In this document: positions 44,264 through 52,827 of the stretch, piece by piece
Numbering within the stretch: the stretch's first letter is position 1
Layout: the number at the start of each line of letters is the position of its first letter
NCBI RefSeq assembly: GCF_000152985.1
Contig: NZ_CH672395.1
Location: 2,548,461 to 2,612,460, forward strand
DNA: 64,000 bases
Direction of reading: 5' to 3'
Source of the DNA: Leeuwenhoekiella blandensis MED217
Lineage (GTDB): Bacteria; Bacteroidota; Bacteroidia; Flavobacteriales; Flavobacteriaceae
Notes under the pieces: generated by a model
Seen by the model: the letters and a program-made list of their open reading frames with translations, nothing else
Told to the model about the DNA's origin: nothing
Databases searched by the model: none
Made by a program: the position numbers and the translations under genes

Positions 44264-45214
44264 TTATTTTGAAGATAATTGAGATTTTTTATAATCCCTT
44301 CTGCGCTTTAATCGATACAAACTCGCGTTGAGTTCGAAGCCTAAAAGCAACAAATTTGCATTGAGCCAGATATATACCATCATAATCAACAACGCTCCAA
44401 TAGAACCATATAATTGATTATACGTGGCGAAATTATTGATGTACACGCCAAACAAATACGTGGTCACAATAAACAGAAATGTAGTTAATGTCGCTCCTAT
44501 TGATAAAAAACGAGTGTCTTTCCCTTCTTTTGTTCCGAAGTAATACAAGGTTGCCACCACAGTATAAATCAAAACGATCAAAGCGATATAACTTCCCAAT
44601 TGTGATATCCACAAATTATCTTCATTAACGATGCCGCGTCGTTTCAACTCACTTATAGTAATCTGAAGATAAAGCACCGCTATTACCACAAGTAACAACA
44701 ACAGTGCCAACATTATAGAAACCCCAAGCGCCACAGCATATTGTTTTACTATACTTCGGTTTGTGATGGAGTGAAAACTATATTCAAACCCGGTGAAAAT
44801 GGCATTGACACCATTGGCCATTAAAAAAATAGCAAAGATTAAAGTGAAAGATAGAAGTCCGCCACGCTGGTTTGCTGCAATATCCAAAAGGATCGGGTCA
44901 AAAAACTCCTGAGTTTGCGGTGGTAATAGATTATTGATAAAGGATAAAAAGTCACTTTGAAATCCGTTGATAGGAACATACGGAATAAGGTTGAGCACAA
45001 ATAAAAAGAATGGAAAAAGCGCCATAAAAAAGCTGAAGGCAATCGCGCTGGCTCTTGTTGCAAAAGTACCTTTTAAGATACCTACGGCATACATTTCCCA
45101 AAAATCATATAGAGACAAGCCTTCAAAACCGGGAAGGATCACTCCCTTTGCCCATTTGACTACTGGAAGCAAAAATGGAATCGTTTTTAACTTATCGTCC
45201 CACTCTTCAGCCAT
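44264..45214 (-). CDS. YihY/BrkB-family membrane protein
   Basis: The 316-residue protein has six predicted transmembrane helices, including ASAIAFSFFMALFPFFLFVLNLIPYV-type sequence near residues 55-82. GSIGALLIMMVYIWLNANLLLLGFELNA near the end is diagnostic of the YihY/BrkB family. No enzyme activity is established for the family. Its start codon overlaps the stop of nadC by 1 base, so it is cotranscribed with and probably coupled to nadC. Confidence 0.92.
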   Translation of the reverse strand: MAEEWDDKLKTIPFLLPVVKWAKGVILPGFEGLSLYDFWEMYAVGILKGTFATRASAIAFSFFMALFPFFLFVLNLIPYVPINGFQSDFLSFINNLLPPQTQEFFDPILLDIAANQRGGLLSFTLIFAIFLMANGVNAIFTGFEYSFHSITNRSIVKQYAVALGVSIMLALLLLLVVIAVLYLQITISELKRRGIVNEDNLWISQLGSYIALIVLIYTVVATLYYFGTKEGKDTRFLSIGATLTTFLFIVTTYLFGVYINNFATYNQLYGSIGALLIMMVYIWLNANLLLLGFELNASLYRLKRRRDYKKSQLSSK

Positions 45215-46071
45215 TAAACTGCTTTTAGGCTTAAATCCATATTATAAACCGAATGCGTTAACGCGCCGCTAGAAATATAATCTACACCGCATTTAGCGTA
45301 CTCCGCCAGCGTATATTCATTAATATTCCCAGAAGATTCCGTTAAGCATTGATCACCTATCATTGTTACTGCCGTGCGCGTGTCATCATAATTGAAATTA
45401 TCTAATAGAATCCGATATACACCGCCTGCTTCTAAAATAGCTTCCACTTCGGCCAAATCTCTGGCTTCAACAATTATTTTTAAATCAAGACCATTTTCAG
45501 CTAAATAGGTTTTTGTTTTTGCGATCGCCTCTGGAATTCCGCCGGCAAAATCAATATGATTATCTTTAAGCATCACCATATCGTAAAGGGCAAAACGGTG
45601 ATTTTCTCCTCCACCAATTTTCACCGCCATTTTTTCTAATGCACGAAAACCCGGCGTGGTTTTTCTAGTATCTAAAATTTTTGCTTTGGTTCCTTGAAGA
45701 AGTTCGGTATAGGCATTTGTTTTAGTTGCTATTGCACTCATACGCTGCATCCCATTTAAAACGAGACGTTCGGCTTTTAAAATGCTTTGAGAACTACCAG
45801 AAACATAAAGTACAATATCTCCTACTTTAACTTCTGCCCCATCTTGTATCAAAACCTCGACTTCTAGAGTTTCATCTACGTAAGCAAAAACTTTTTGAGC
45901 AAAGGCAACGCCTGCAATGATTCCTTTTTCTTTAACCAAAAGCTTGGCTTTTCCCTGAGCTGTATCAGGAATACAGGCCAATGAACTGTAATCTCCGGGA
46001 CCAACATCTTCTCGAATGGCATTGGCGATGATACCTTCTATTTCTTCATTCAGCTTTGCTTCAGAAATCAT
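45214..46071 (-). CDS. nadC: Nicotinate-nucleotide pyrophosphorylase (carboxylating)
   Basis: NadC makes nicotinate mononucleotide from quinolinate and PRPP in de novo NAD synthesis. The 285-residue protein shows EDVGPGDYSSLACIP near the N-terminus, then LDTRKTTPGFRALEKMAVKIGGGENHRF and MVMLKDNHIDFAGG. IIVEARDLAEVEAILEAG and SSGALTHSVYNMDLSLK occupy the C-terminal barrel. All the expected substrate-binding regions are intact. The YihY gene overlaps its end by 1 base. Confidence 0.97.
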   Translation of the reverse strand: MISEAKLNEEIEGIIANAIREDVGPGDYSSLACIPDTAQGKAKLLVKEKGIIAGVAFAQKVFAYVDETLEVEVLIQDGAEVKVGDIVLYVSGSSQSILKAERLVLNGMQRMSAIATKTNAYTELLQGTKAKILDTRKTTPGFRALEKMAVKIGGGENHRFALYDMVMLKDNHIDFAGGIPEAIAKTKTYLAENGLDLKIIVEARDLAEVEAILEAGGVYRILLDNFNYDDTRTAVTMIGDQCLTESSGNINEYTLAEYAKCGVDYISSGALTHSVYNMDLSLKAV

Positions 46072-46195
46072 AAAGTTGTGTCGTTTTTACTAAGTTAGAT
46101 TTTCAGCTGGTTAATTTACAACACAGCCTTGCAAATATCGTGAAGATATATGCTTTTCTAAAGCACTCAAAATTGAAATAATGTAATTTTGAACT

Positions 46196-46669
46196 ATGAA
46201 TATAAAACTGCTTTGTATAGGAAAGACCGATGATCGTAATCTCGAGGCGCTTATTTCGGTTTACACCAAACGTTTAAAACATTATGTAAACTTTGAACTG
46301 GAGATCATCCCAGATCTTAAAAAGACCAAAAACCTTTCTGAAGAACAACAAAAAGAAAAAGAAGGCGAACTTATACTGAACAAGATCACAGCGCAAGACC
46401 AATTAATTCTACTTGACGAAAATGGTAAAGAATTGAACAGCGTAAAATTTGCCGACTATCTTCAAAAAAAAATGAATAGTGGTATTAAGACTTTGGTCTT
46501 TGTTATTGGTGGTCCTTATGGTTTTTCTGAAGCGGTATATGCCAAAGCTCAAGGCAAAGTTTCTTTATCAAAAATGACATTTTCACATCAAATGATTCGG
46601 CTTTTTATTACAGAACAAATCTATCGTGGCTTTACGATTTTACGCAACGAACCGTATCACCACCGCTAG
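46196..46669 (+). CDS. rlmH: 23S rRNA pseudouridine-1915 N3-methyltransferase
   Basis: RlmH is a SPOUT methyltransferase that modifies helix 69 of 23S rRNA. The 157-residue protein has the AdoMet-binding knot motif FVIGGPYGFSEAVY and the C-terminal LSKMTFSHQMIRLFITEQIYR and NEPYHHR. Length and motif positions are normal. It is divergent from nadC and ends 7 bases before the convergent GyrI-like gene. Confidence 0.97.
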   Translation: MNIKLLCIGKTDDRNLEALISVYTKRLKHYVNFELEIIPDLKKTKNLSEEQQKEKEGELILNKITAQDQLILLDENGKELNSVKFADYLQKKMNSGIKTLVFVIGGPYGFSEAVYAKAQGKVSLSKMTFSHQMIRLFITEQIYRGFTILRNEPYHHR

Positions 46670-46676
46670 TTTAAGC

Positions 46677-47162
46677 TTATTTCAGCTGAATAGGTAACCA
46701 TATTTCTTCTTCAGATTCCGGGTGCTCTGGGCCGTAGTATTTTTCTCCCAAGCGTTCAAAGTGTGCCCGCTTATCCAGCTTGTAACCCGATTGGGGAAGC
46801 CAAGTACCGTAAATATAATTTGAAGTTTCTACAAATTCTTTTACGGGCCCCACGTGCGTAAAAACCGCATACAAACCACCGGCAATGGTTTTGGTTTGCA
46901 TTCCTTCGGGTACTGTATCAAAATCTGTAACCTCAACAGCAGCCCAACGCTCAAATTCGGTTTCTCGCGTGAATTCCTCCACCTTAAAACCAGAAGGATA
47001 TACCTGCATTGAGTAAAAACCAGAATCTACACAATTTTTTATTTCTTTATGTCTACTCATAAAATCTTGCCATAAAGCAGCAGTATCGTCAAACGATAAG
47101 GTCGTCGTAACACATTTCCCGATGATCTTGCGGGGTTCAATTTCTAGTATTTCTGGTTTCAT
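46677..47162 (-). CDS. GyrI-like / effector-binding domain protein
   Basis: The 161-residue protein resembles stand-alone GyrI-like effector-binding domains (AraC-type effector domain/SBP family). Clues are the strand pattern GKCVTTTLSFDDTAALW, YSMQVYPSGFKVEEFTRETEFERWAAVEV, and the terminal EEEIWLPIQLK with the Glu typical of the family's ligand pocket. No DNA-binding domain is present. Small-molecule binding is inferred from family; the ligand is unknown. It is convergent with rlmH. Confidence 0.82.
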   Translation of the reverse strand: MKPEILEIEPRKIIGKCVTTTLSFDDTAALWQDFMSRHKEIKNCVDSGFYSMQVYPSGFKVEEFTRETEFERWAAVEVTDFDTVPEGMQTKTIAGGLYAVFTHVGPVKEFVETSNYIYGTWLPQSGYKLDKRAHFERLGEKYYGPEHPESEEEIWLPIQLK

Positions 47163-47252
47163 GAAGTTGATTTTTATCCTTTAGCCCTAAAAATAAGAAT
47201 TCTTTAACCCACAAAGCTCTTAACAATGGTTATCCTTAAAAAAACCATTACT

Positions 47253-47378
47253 ATGAAACCAAGAAAACTAATTAAACGATTTTTCCTATTTACGAGTGCT
47301 ATGCAGTTTGGCTATTATGCTGTTGTGTATGCTGATAAATACAAAAAAGATATTAAGCGTGTAATCAAAAAGTCTTAA
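47253..47378 (+). CDS. Putative 41-aa small basic membrane protein
   Basis: An ATG-started ORF of 41 codons encodes a basic N-terminus (KPRKLIKR), a short hydrophobic centre (FFLFTSAMQFGYYAVVYA) and a lysine-rich C-terminus. It is too short for a definite assignment. It lies in the gap between two genes and overlaps the stop of the convergent AAA+ ATPase gene by 4 bases. The regular composition supports translation, but no homologue is recognised. Confidence 0.45.
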   Translation: MKPRKLIKRFFLFTSAMQFGYYAVVYADKYKKDIKRVIKKS

Positions 47379-50300
47379 TCCTTTTTAAGAAAGCCTTGTT
47401 GTAAAACATTTTTGATTCCTTCAAGATTATCTGAAAATTGCATGAGTTGCGCGAGTAACTGAGCCATTTCGTTTGCATCTCCAAAGCCTTTGAGCTTGTT
47501 GTTTTTAACGAATGTTTCCTTTATAGCTGTCCAACGTTTAATTTCCTCTTCCTCTAAATTATCGGTAAGCTCCTTATATTTTAAAAGGTTTGCTTCGGCA
47601 GCTGCAGTCAAGGTCTGCGACTCGCTTTCATAATGTGATAACAGCAGGGTTTGCAACTCGTTTTCATTCATAACCGGCACCACTTTAGCTACCAATTTAT
47701 TCATATCACGATAGGAGCCTTGCAGTTTAAAAGCAGGCTCGGTTCGGTATGCGTCGTCCATCGCTGCAGATTTAATATAAGCTGCGTTCACTTTAAGAAC
47801 TGTGTTCCTGATTTTTAATACTTTTTTCAAGATCAAAGTATACTCTTCCAGTTCTCTGCTGCTGTGATTGCCTTTCAATTGCAATTCTTCATTGCCGGTT
47901 TCTAAACGTTGAAGCAACGTATATACATCGTCAAAATTTTTACTGCTCAATTGCTGAAGAATTGGATTTGCATTCAATGCATTTTCTATCAAACTCAGTT
48001 TGAAAAGATCTTCGGTATCGCCAATAATATCTCCCAAATTGTAAATGTCTGCCCGGTTGGCCAACATATCCGGGATTTGAAATTTAGCACCACTTTCTGT
48101 GTACGGGTTACCCGCCATAATCACACAAAACTTTTTCCCTCTAAGATCATAAGTTTTAGGCTTTTCCTTATAAACACCTTCTACCCTACGCGTACCATCA
48201 GAAAGCGAAATGAATTTCTGTAAAAACTCAGGATTACAATGCTGAATATCATCCAGATAAAGCATTACATTATTTCCCATTTCAAACGCGAGATTCAACT
48301 TTTTTAATTCTTCGCGCGAAGCGGAATTGGTAGCCGCTGCCGGATCTACTGAGGTTACCTCGTGCCCAATTGCCGGACCGTTGATTTTCATAAAAACCAA
48401 ACCTAATCGATTGGCGATATACTCCATCAAAGTGGTTTTACCATATCCCGGCGGAGAGATCAACAGTAACAAGCCCATGCGGTCTGTGCGTGACTTGTCT
48501 CCAACAGTCCCTAGTTGCTTGGCTAAATTATCTCCGAATAATGGGAAATAAACCTGATCAATCAACTTATTACGCACAAATGAGGTCAAGACTTTCGGCT
48601 TAAATTCCTCCAGTTTTAATTCTTCCTTTAAATCCTCTGTAACTTTGTGTTTCGCTTTACGAAAAGCTTCAAACGCCGGTACCGCTTCAGCAAAATAGTG
48701 TTGCAAAGTCTGGGTAAAAAAATGGAAGTTAAACTCATAAATACCATCAGAAATGCTAGAGTGATCACCTTTCAAATCGGTGATTTTCTCAGATGCCTGA
48801 ATGGTATTGACTTTAGAAACTGATTCATCATCAAACAGCAACAAACATACTGCTTCGTCTAAATAACTAAGCGCAAACTGTGTTTTCTCGCTTGTTAGAA
48901 AAGCTTTTACCCATTGGCGCACCAAAGCAATTTTAGACTCATAATCAGCCTGTGCTTCGAGGCTTGTTTTAAACTTTATATCTGCTTGGCGCTCTTTCAG
49001 GTCTGTTAAAAAAGATTCTTGTATCTCAACTGCAATAGTGCTTCGCGTAAAACTATCATCATTTTGAAGTTCAGCAAATAAATAGTTGGCTGTGGCAATA
49101 GCATCTTGAATTTCTAATAATTCATTTTGAACCGAAAACGCTTCGATTCTTTTAGCCAAAGCCTCCACAACAAAATTAGAAGTGGTTTCCTCCGGGAAAT
49201 ACTGTAGTACTTCGCCAGAAGCTTTCAATTTTTGATTTAAAAGGTTTTGCTCTTCACTTGCTAAGCTGTTCCAAAAGAATTGCGCATAAGAACGTATCTG
49301 CGGACTAAATCTCAACAGTCCCAGATCAACATGCTTTTGTACTAAAACTCTTAAGATTTTTGCAGCATCACTATCGTGAACTCCTTTTACATAACCTTCA
49401 CTGTAATTGGAGCTGCTATGCTCTTGCACAAGCTTGAGCAATTCGTCATCAGTTGCTTCATGAAGCGTATCAATAGGCGCTACTTTATAAATTTTATAGG
49501 CTAAATAAGCTGATCGATACACTGTATCATTTTCTGAAACAAATTCCTGATCCCAGATCTGACGCGAATTTAAAAGAATAGGATCGTCAAGTTTTTGGTA
49601 AAAATCGGTTCCTGTAAGATGGTAAGCAAGCTCGCCATCTTTAAGCACTATAGTTAGATCAAGCGGCTGCCTGTTAACTCCAAATTTATGATTCCCAAAG
49701 CGGATGATATTCTCCCCGTCTTCATACAAATCGAGTTTATCCTTGAGTTTGCGCAAAGCATCCTCACGCGCAACTTTGAGCGCAGTTTCTAATTCTTCGG
49801 CTTTACCGCTATCTTCAAGTTCGTTGAGCTGCAAGATGATATACCGCAACTTATTGATCATAAGATCAGAAGCAAAATACCCATTGATCTCATCTGCAGA
49901 TCCCAAACTTTGAGCACGTTTAGCGACTCCTTTTAAGATGCGTTCAGAAGCATTTTGCAAAGCAAGTGCGCGTTTATTCCGCTTTTCGACCAAAGCATTT
50001 TTGCGCGCTTCAAAGGCAGCATAAACTTCCTCCCGTTTTTCTAAGATGACGGCAATAAAATCTTCAAAATCTGCGAATTTCCCTTCGAGCTCCTCAAGCT
50101 GAATAGATATCTTATTTTGGAATTCGTCACATTTCTCTGGAGTTGAAGCAATATCTATATAATTGATGATGCTTTGATCAATCAGCTTTAGTTGTGCTGA
50201 AAAATCAGCTTGAGCTTCAGCACTTCCGAGTGCTTTTTTCTTATTTTTAAGCGCTGCTTTTAATTGATTTATGGTAGCAAAAATCAACGAAATATTGTCA

Positions 50301-52273
50301 ACGATCTTTGTAGCGTGCGCAGTATCTTCAATATCAAGATTGGTAACAATGTCAATCAACAATTCTAAATCTGCAGCAATTTGATTGACTTCCTCTTCTA
50401 GCTTTTTTGCCTCAATTACTTTCTTGACGCCTTCAAGTTGGTGATTCTTCTCAGCAACTTGATCGTGATATGGTTGTAATGCCTTGTCATCTAGTAAAAA
50501 CTGAACACAGCGCCTAGATATTTTTTGCGTTTGCTCACCTATTTCAGCTTCTAACTCATTTAGAAAATCAAGGTTTACATAACGCACTTCGCGAAGGCTA
50601 ATCACCTTCCCTCGCAGACTGCGCAACTGGGTTAGAAGAATGACAAAATCGTTTATCGATTTAAAAGACGAACTCTTGATCTTAGAGAATATTTGCTCTG
50701 CTTCCTCGCGTAACGCTTTAGTTTGAGCTGCGGCGTGACGACGTAATTCTGTTACTTTCTCAAACTCATCGATCGCAGCATTAGCTGCTTTATTGATTTC
50801 GCCAAGCGGAAGATCTAAGCGTTCGGTTTCCTCTTCGGCTAACCAGTAATACGAATCCTGAATATCTTTAGCCGATTTTGCAATATCAGCGTAAAGTCCG
50901 TCATAATTATCCTCTTTATTAAGCAGTGTAATCAAGGCTTGCGACTCTGCCATCGCTTTTACAATGTCCTTGTTCCCTATTTTATACAGCATCGATTCGG
51001 TATGCTGTGAAGGCATAAAATCTCCCTTCAAAAATGGAGTTTGCCAGATTTGAACCACGTGATGTTTAGTCTGATTGTCTTCTGCAGTAAAATAGCAAAG
51101 CTCGCCATTCTCAAGAATCGTAAAACCGCTACAAATGATAGGAGTTTTTATTTCTTGACTGATGATGTTGTACGACATCAATTTATAGAGACCGGCTTTT
51201 GCCTCATAAAAAACGTACATAAAATCTTCTCCATTAGGAGAGACGATCTTTTGCTGAAATTTTAGATCGAGATGCCCGTCATCAAAGATTTTGTATTCTC
51301 CGGTCTGCAAGTAATATCCATTAGGAAAAATAATTCCCTGATCATCTGGAAGTAAAACTGCCGCAACACCTATACTTTGAATCTTATGAACCTGCTTAAT
51401 TTTATGATTGTAAACAAAATAGCGTGAAGTTTCTTGAAAGGGTTTTATATCAAGCACGATCAGGTTGCCCAAATCTGCAAAGCGATATTGCCCATCATCC
51501 AGTGTCTGATCAAAATGTGCTACAGGTTCAGAAAAAATACCTTTTCCGTCCTCGGTATTATCTTCAATCTTAATAGTAAGATCACCACCTATGGTCTCTA
51601 CAAATACTCTGTCTAAAATTGAAACGTGAGAATGCACACCATAACGATGCATATCGCGATTCACCTCTTGCCACTTAAACTCATGCTGCGGCGGAAAACG
51701 GTATTCGTGATCGCTGCGATTATCAACATACTCAAGCGCATTTTCTTTTATAAGCCACTTAAATGTCTTAATATCTGTTACACTTTCGCTCAGCTGAAAA
51801 ACCATATGCAGGTAATTGCCTATGATTGCAAAGCGTGCAAAAATGGTATTTCGGTAATATTTATAAAGGTTTGAAAAGTCTGTTTGAAACGTTGAATCAT
51901 CGAGCAAGTCTAAAGTGACCGGCTCAAACCTATTATTGGTAAACTGATAAATACTAAAAACATCTGAAAGGGCAATTTCGGTACGCAAACCAAAATGAAC
52001 GTTATAACCAAAAATACAGGTATTTCCCAGCGAAACAATATCTCTGGCAATGCAGTTGTTCTCGGTACTGATGCGGTCATTAGCAATAAGCTTTGTCTCT
52101 AACGAACCAAAAACTGTCTTACGCGCTTCGTTTAAAGATGTTAACTTATCCTGCAGCTCTTGCTTTTGCTTTTGAAGTCTGCCACGAATGATAGCATATG
52201 TGCCACCATCCAGCGTTTCTTGCGCAGGATTTTCTTCAGGATTATTTATAGTGGTTTGTGACGTTTTTGCCAT
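47375..52273 (-). CDS. Giant coiled-coil AAA+ ATPase of the PspA/flotillin operon
   Basis: This 1632-residue protein resembles the large family annotated as DNA repair ATPases. Residues 1-480 look like a beta-rich, propeller-like domain. Residues about 490-880 are heavily coiled-coil, rich in Glu, Lys and Leu. An AAA+ module near residues 1270-1420 has Walker A PPGYGKTT (about 1272), Walker B YLDDIQH (about 1338) and a sensor-type MAGNPYTE. A helical tail follows. It is the last gene of the operon after YbjN-like, PspA, YqiJ-like and flotillin genes. A GIY-YIG gene lies between it and the flotillin. The repair label is not shown here; a role with membrane-remodelling partners is equally plausible. 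Confidence 0.85.
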   Translation of the reverse strand: MAKTSQTTINNPEENPAQETLDGGTYAIIRGRLQKQKQELQDKLTSLNEARKTVFGSLETKLIANDRISTENNCIARDIVSLGNTCIFGYNVHFGLRTEIALSDVFSIYQFTNNRFEPVTLDLLDDSTFQTDFSNLYKYYRNTIFARFAIIGNYLHMVFQLSESVTDIKTFKWLIKENALEYVDNRSDHEYRFPPQHEFKWQEVNRDMHRYGVHSHVSILDRVFVETIGGDLTIKIEDNTEDGKGIFSEPVAHFDQTLDDGQYRFADLGNLIVLDIKPFQETSRYFVYNHKIKQVHKIQSIGVAAVLLPDDQGIIFPNGYYLQTGEYKIFDDGHLDLKFQQKIVSPNGEDFMYVFYEAKAGLYKLMSYNIISQEIKTPIICSGFTILENGELCYFTAEDNQTKHHVVQIWQTPFLKGDFMPSQHTESMLYKIGNKDIVKAMAESQALITLLNKEDNYDGLYADIAKSAKDIQDSYYWLAEEETERLDLPLGEINKAANAAIDEFEKVTELRRHAAAQTKALREEAEQIFSKIKSSSFKSINDFVILLTQLRSLRGKVISLREVRYVNLDFLNELEAEIGEQTQKISRRCVQFLLDDKALQPYHDQVAEKNHQLEGVKKVIEAKKLEEEVNQIAADLELLIDIVTNLDIEDTAHATKIVDNISLIFATINQLKAALKNKKKALGSAEAQADFSAQLKLIDQSIINYIDIASTPEKCDEFQNKISIQLEELEGKFADFEDFIAVILEKREEVYAAFEARKNALVEKRNKRALALQNASERILKGVAKRAQSLGSADEINGYFASDLMINKLRYIILQLNELEDSGKAEELETALKVAREDALRKLKDKLDLYEDGENIIRFGNHKFGVNRQPLDLTIVLKDGELAYHLTGTDFYQKLDDPILLNSRQIWDQEFVSENDTVYRSAYLAYKIYKVAPIDTLHEATDDELLKLVQEHSSSNYSEGYVKGVHDSDAAKILRVLVQKHVDLGLLRFSPQIRSYAQFFWNSLASEEQNLLNQKLKASGEVLQYFPEETTSNFVVEALAKRIEAFSVQNELLEIQDAIATANYLFAELQNDDSFTRSTIAVEIQESFLTDLKERQADIKFKTSLEAQADYESKIALVRQWVKAFLTSEKTQFALSYLDEAVCLLLFDDESVSKVNTIQASEKITDLKGDHSSISDGIYEFNFHFFTQTLQHYFAEAVPAFEAFRKAKHKVTEDLKEELKLEEFKPKVLTSFVRNKLIDQVYFPLFGDNLAKQLGTVGDKSRTDRMGLLLLISPPGYGKTTLMEYIANRLGLVFMKINGPAIGHEVTSVDPAAATNSASREELKKLNLAFEMGNNVMLYLDDIQHCNPEFLQKFISLSDGTRRVEGVYKEKPKTYDLRGKKFCVIMAGNPYTESGAKFQIPDMLANRADIYNLGDIIGDTEDLFKLSLIENALNANPILQQLSSKNFDDVYTLLQRLETGNEELQLKGNHSSRELEEYTLILKKVLKIRNTVLKVNAAYIKSAAMDDAYRTEPAFKLQGSYRDMNKLVAKVVPVMNENELQTLLLSHYESESQTLTAAAEANLLKYKELTDNLEEEEIKRWTAIKETFVKNNKLKGFGDANEMAQLLAQLMQFSDNLEGIKNVLQQGFLKKD

Positions 52274-52351
52274 TTTTTGTGCTATTATTTTTTGGCAATA
52301 ATGAGTGTCTTATAGACCCAGACTAACATTTGATATACTTAAAAGTGTTTT

Positions 52352-52376
52352 TGTCACGCTGAGCTTGTCGAAGCGC
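52352..52376 (+). repeat. REP-like repeat, left of GIY-YIG gene
   Basis: TGTCACGCTGAGCTTGTCGAAGCGC, followed by TTC to give a terminal GAAGCGCTTC palindrome, lies 27 bases beyond the GIY-YIG stop. It is the inverted counterpart of the repeat at 52737-52760. Confidence 0.7.
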
Positions 52377-52403
52377 TTCACTCTTGCAATCATAACCTTG
52401 GTC

Positions 52404-52715
52404 CTACTCGTTAATTTTATTACCAAACTGAGTGTAATTTTTTGAGAATAATACCAAATCATCCCAATTACTTTCTATAAGTGCGATCTTCTTTCTTCTG
52501 CTCCAACCTTTTATCTTTTTCTCCCATAAAATAGCCTGATCTACTTGAGAAAAGCCCTCACTCCACACCAACTCGACAGGTCTGCGTTTAAATGTGTACG
52601 AATCAGGTTTTATCCCAAAATTATGCTGATCGATGCGCAACTCTAAATTACTCGTTACACCAGTATAAAAGCTATTGTCCTTACATTTTACGATATAAAC
52701 AAAATAGGTTTTCAT
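52404..52715 (-). CDS. GIY-YIG nuclease family protein
   Basis: The 103-residue protein is a compact GIY-YIG domain. VYI at residues 6-8 and YTG at 17-19 represent the two motif strands, with catalytic-type Arg27 (LELRIDQH) and His31. Glu65 and Trp71 in WEKKIKGWSRRKK are the metal-ligand and C-terminal signature. It occurs between the flotillin and ATPase genes, breaking an otherwise compact operon. It is flanked by inverted REP-like repeats at 52352-52376 and 52737-52792. Small COG2827 proteins of this kind are common in Bacteroidota; their function is unclear. Association with repeats suggests a mobile or domesticated element. Confidence 0.88.
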   Translation of the reverse strand: MKTYFVYIVKCKDNSFYTGVTSNLELRIDQHNFGIKPDSYTFKRRPVELVWSEGFSQVDQAILWEKKIKGWSRRKKIALIESNWDDLVLFSKNYTQFGNKINE

Positions 52716-52736
52716 TTGAAGTAGTTGTTTTGTAAG

Positions 52737-52792
52737 GTCTTCGACAGGCTCAGACTGACATTCCGATTATAAATTAAATGTCAAACTGAGCC
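52737..52792 (-). repeat. REP-like hairpin, right of GIY-YIG gene
   Basis: The reverse complement of 52737-52760 reads TGTCAGTCTGAGCCTGTCGAAG, matching the left repeat at 18 of 22 positions. A third partial copy (AATGTCAAACTGAGCC, 52777-52792) lies in the opposite orientation and pairs with GGCTCAGACTGACATT at 14 of 16 positions. The two halves can form an imperfect hairpin. Confidence 0.68.
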
Positions 52793-52827
52793 AGCAAAGA
52801 ATATAGGTAGTCAGATCTCACTTGATT

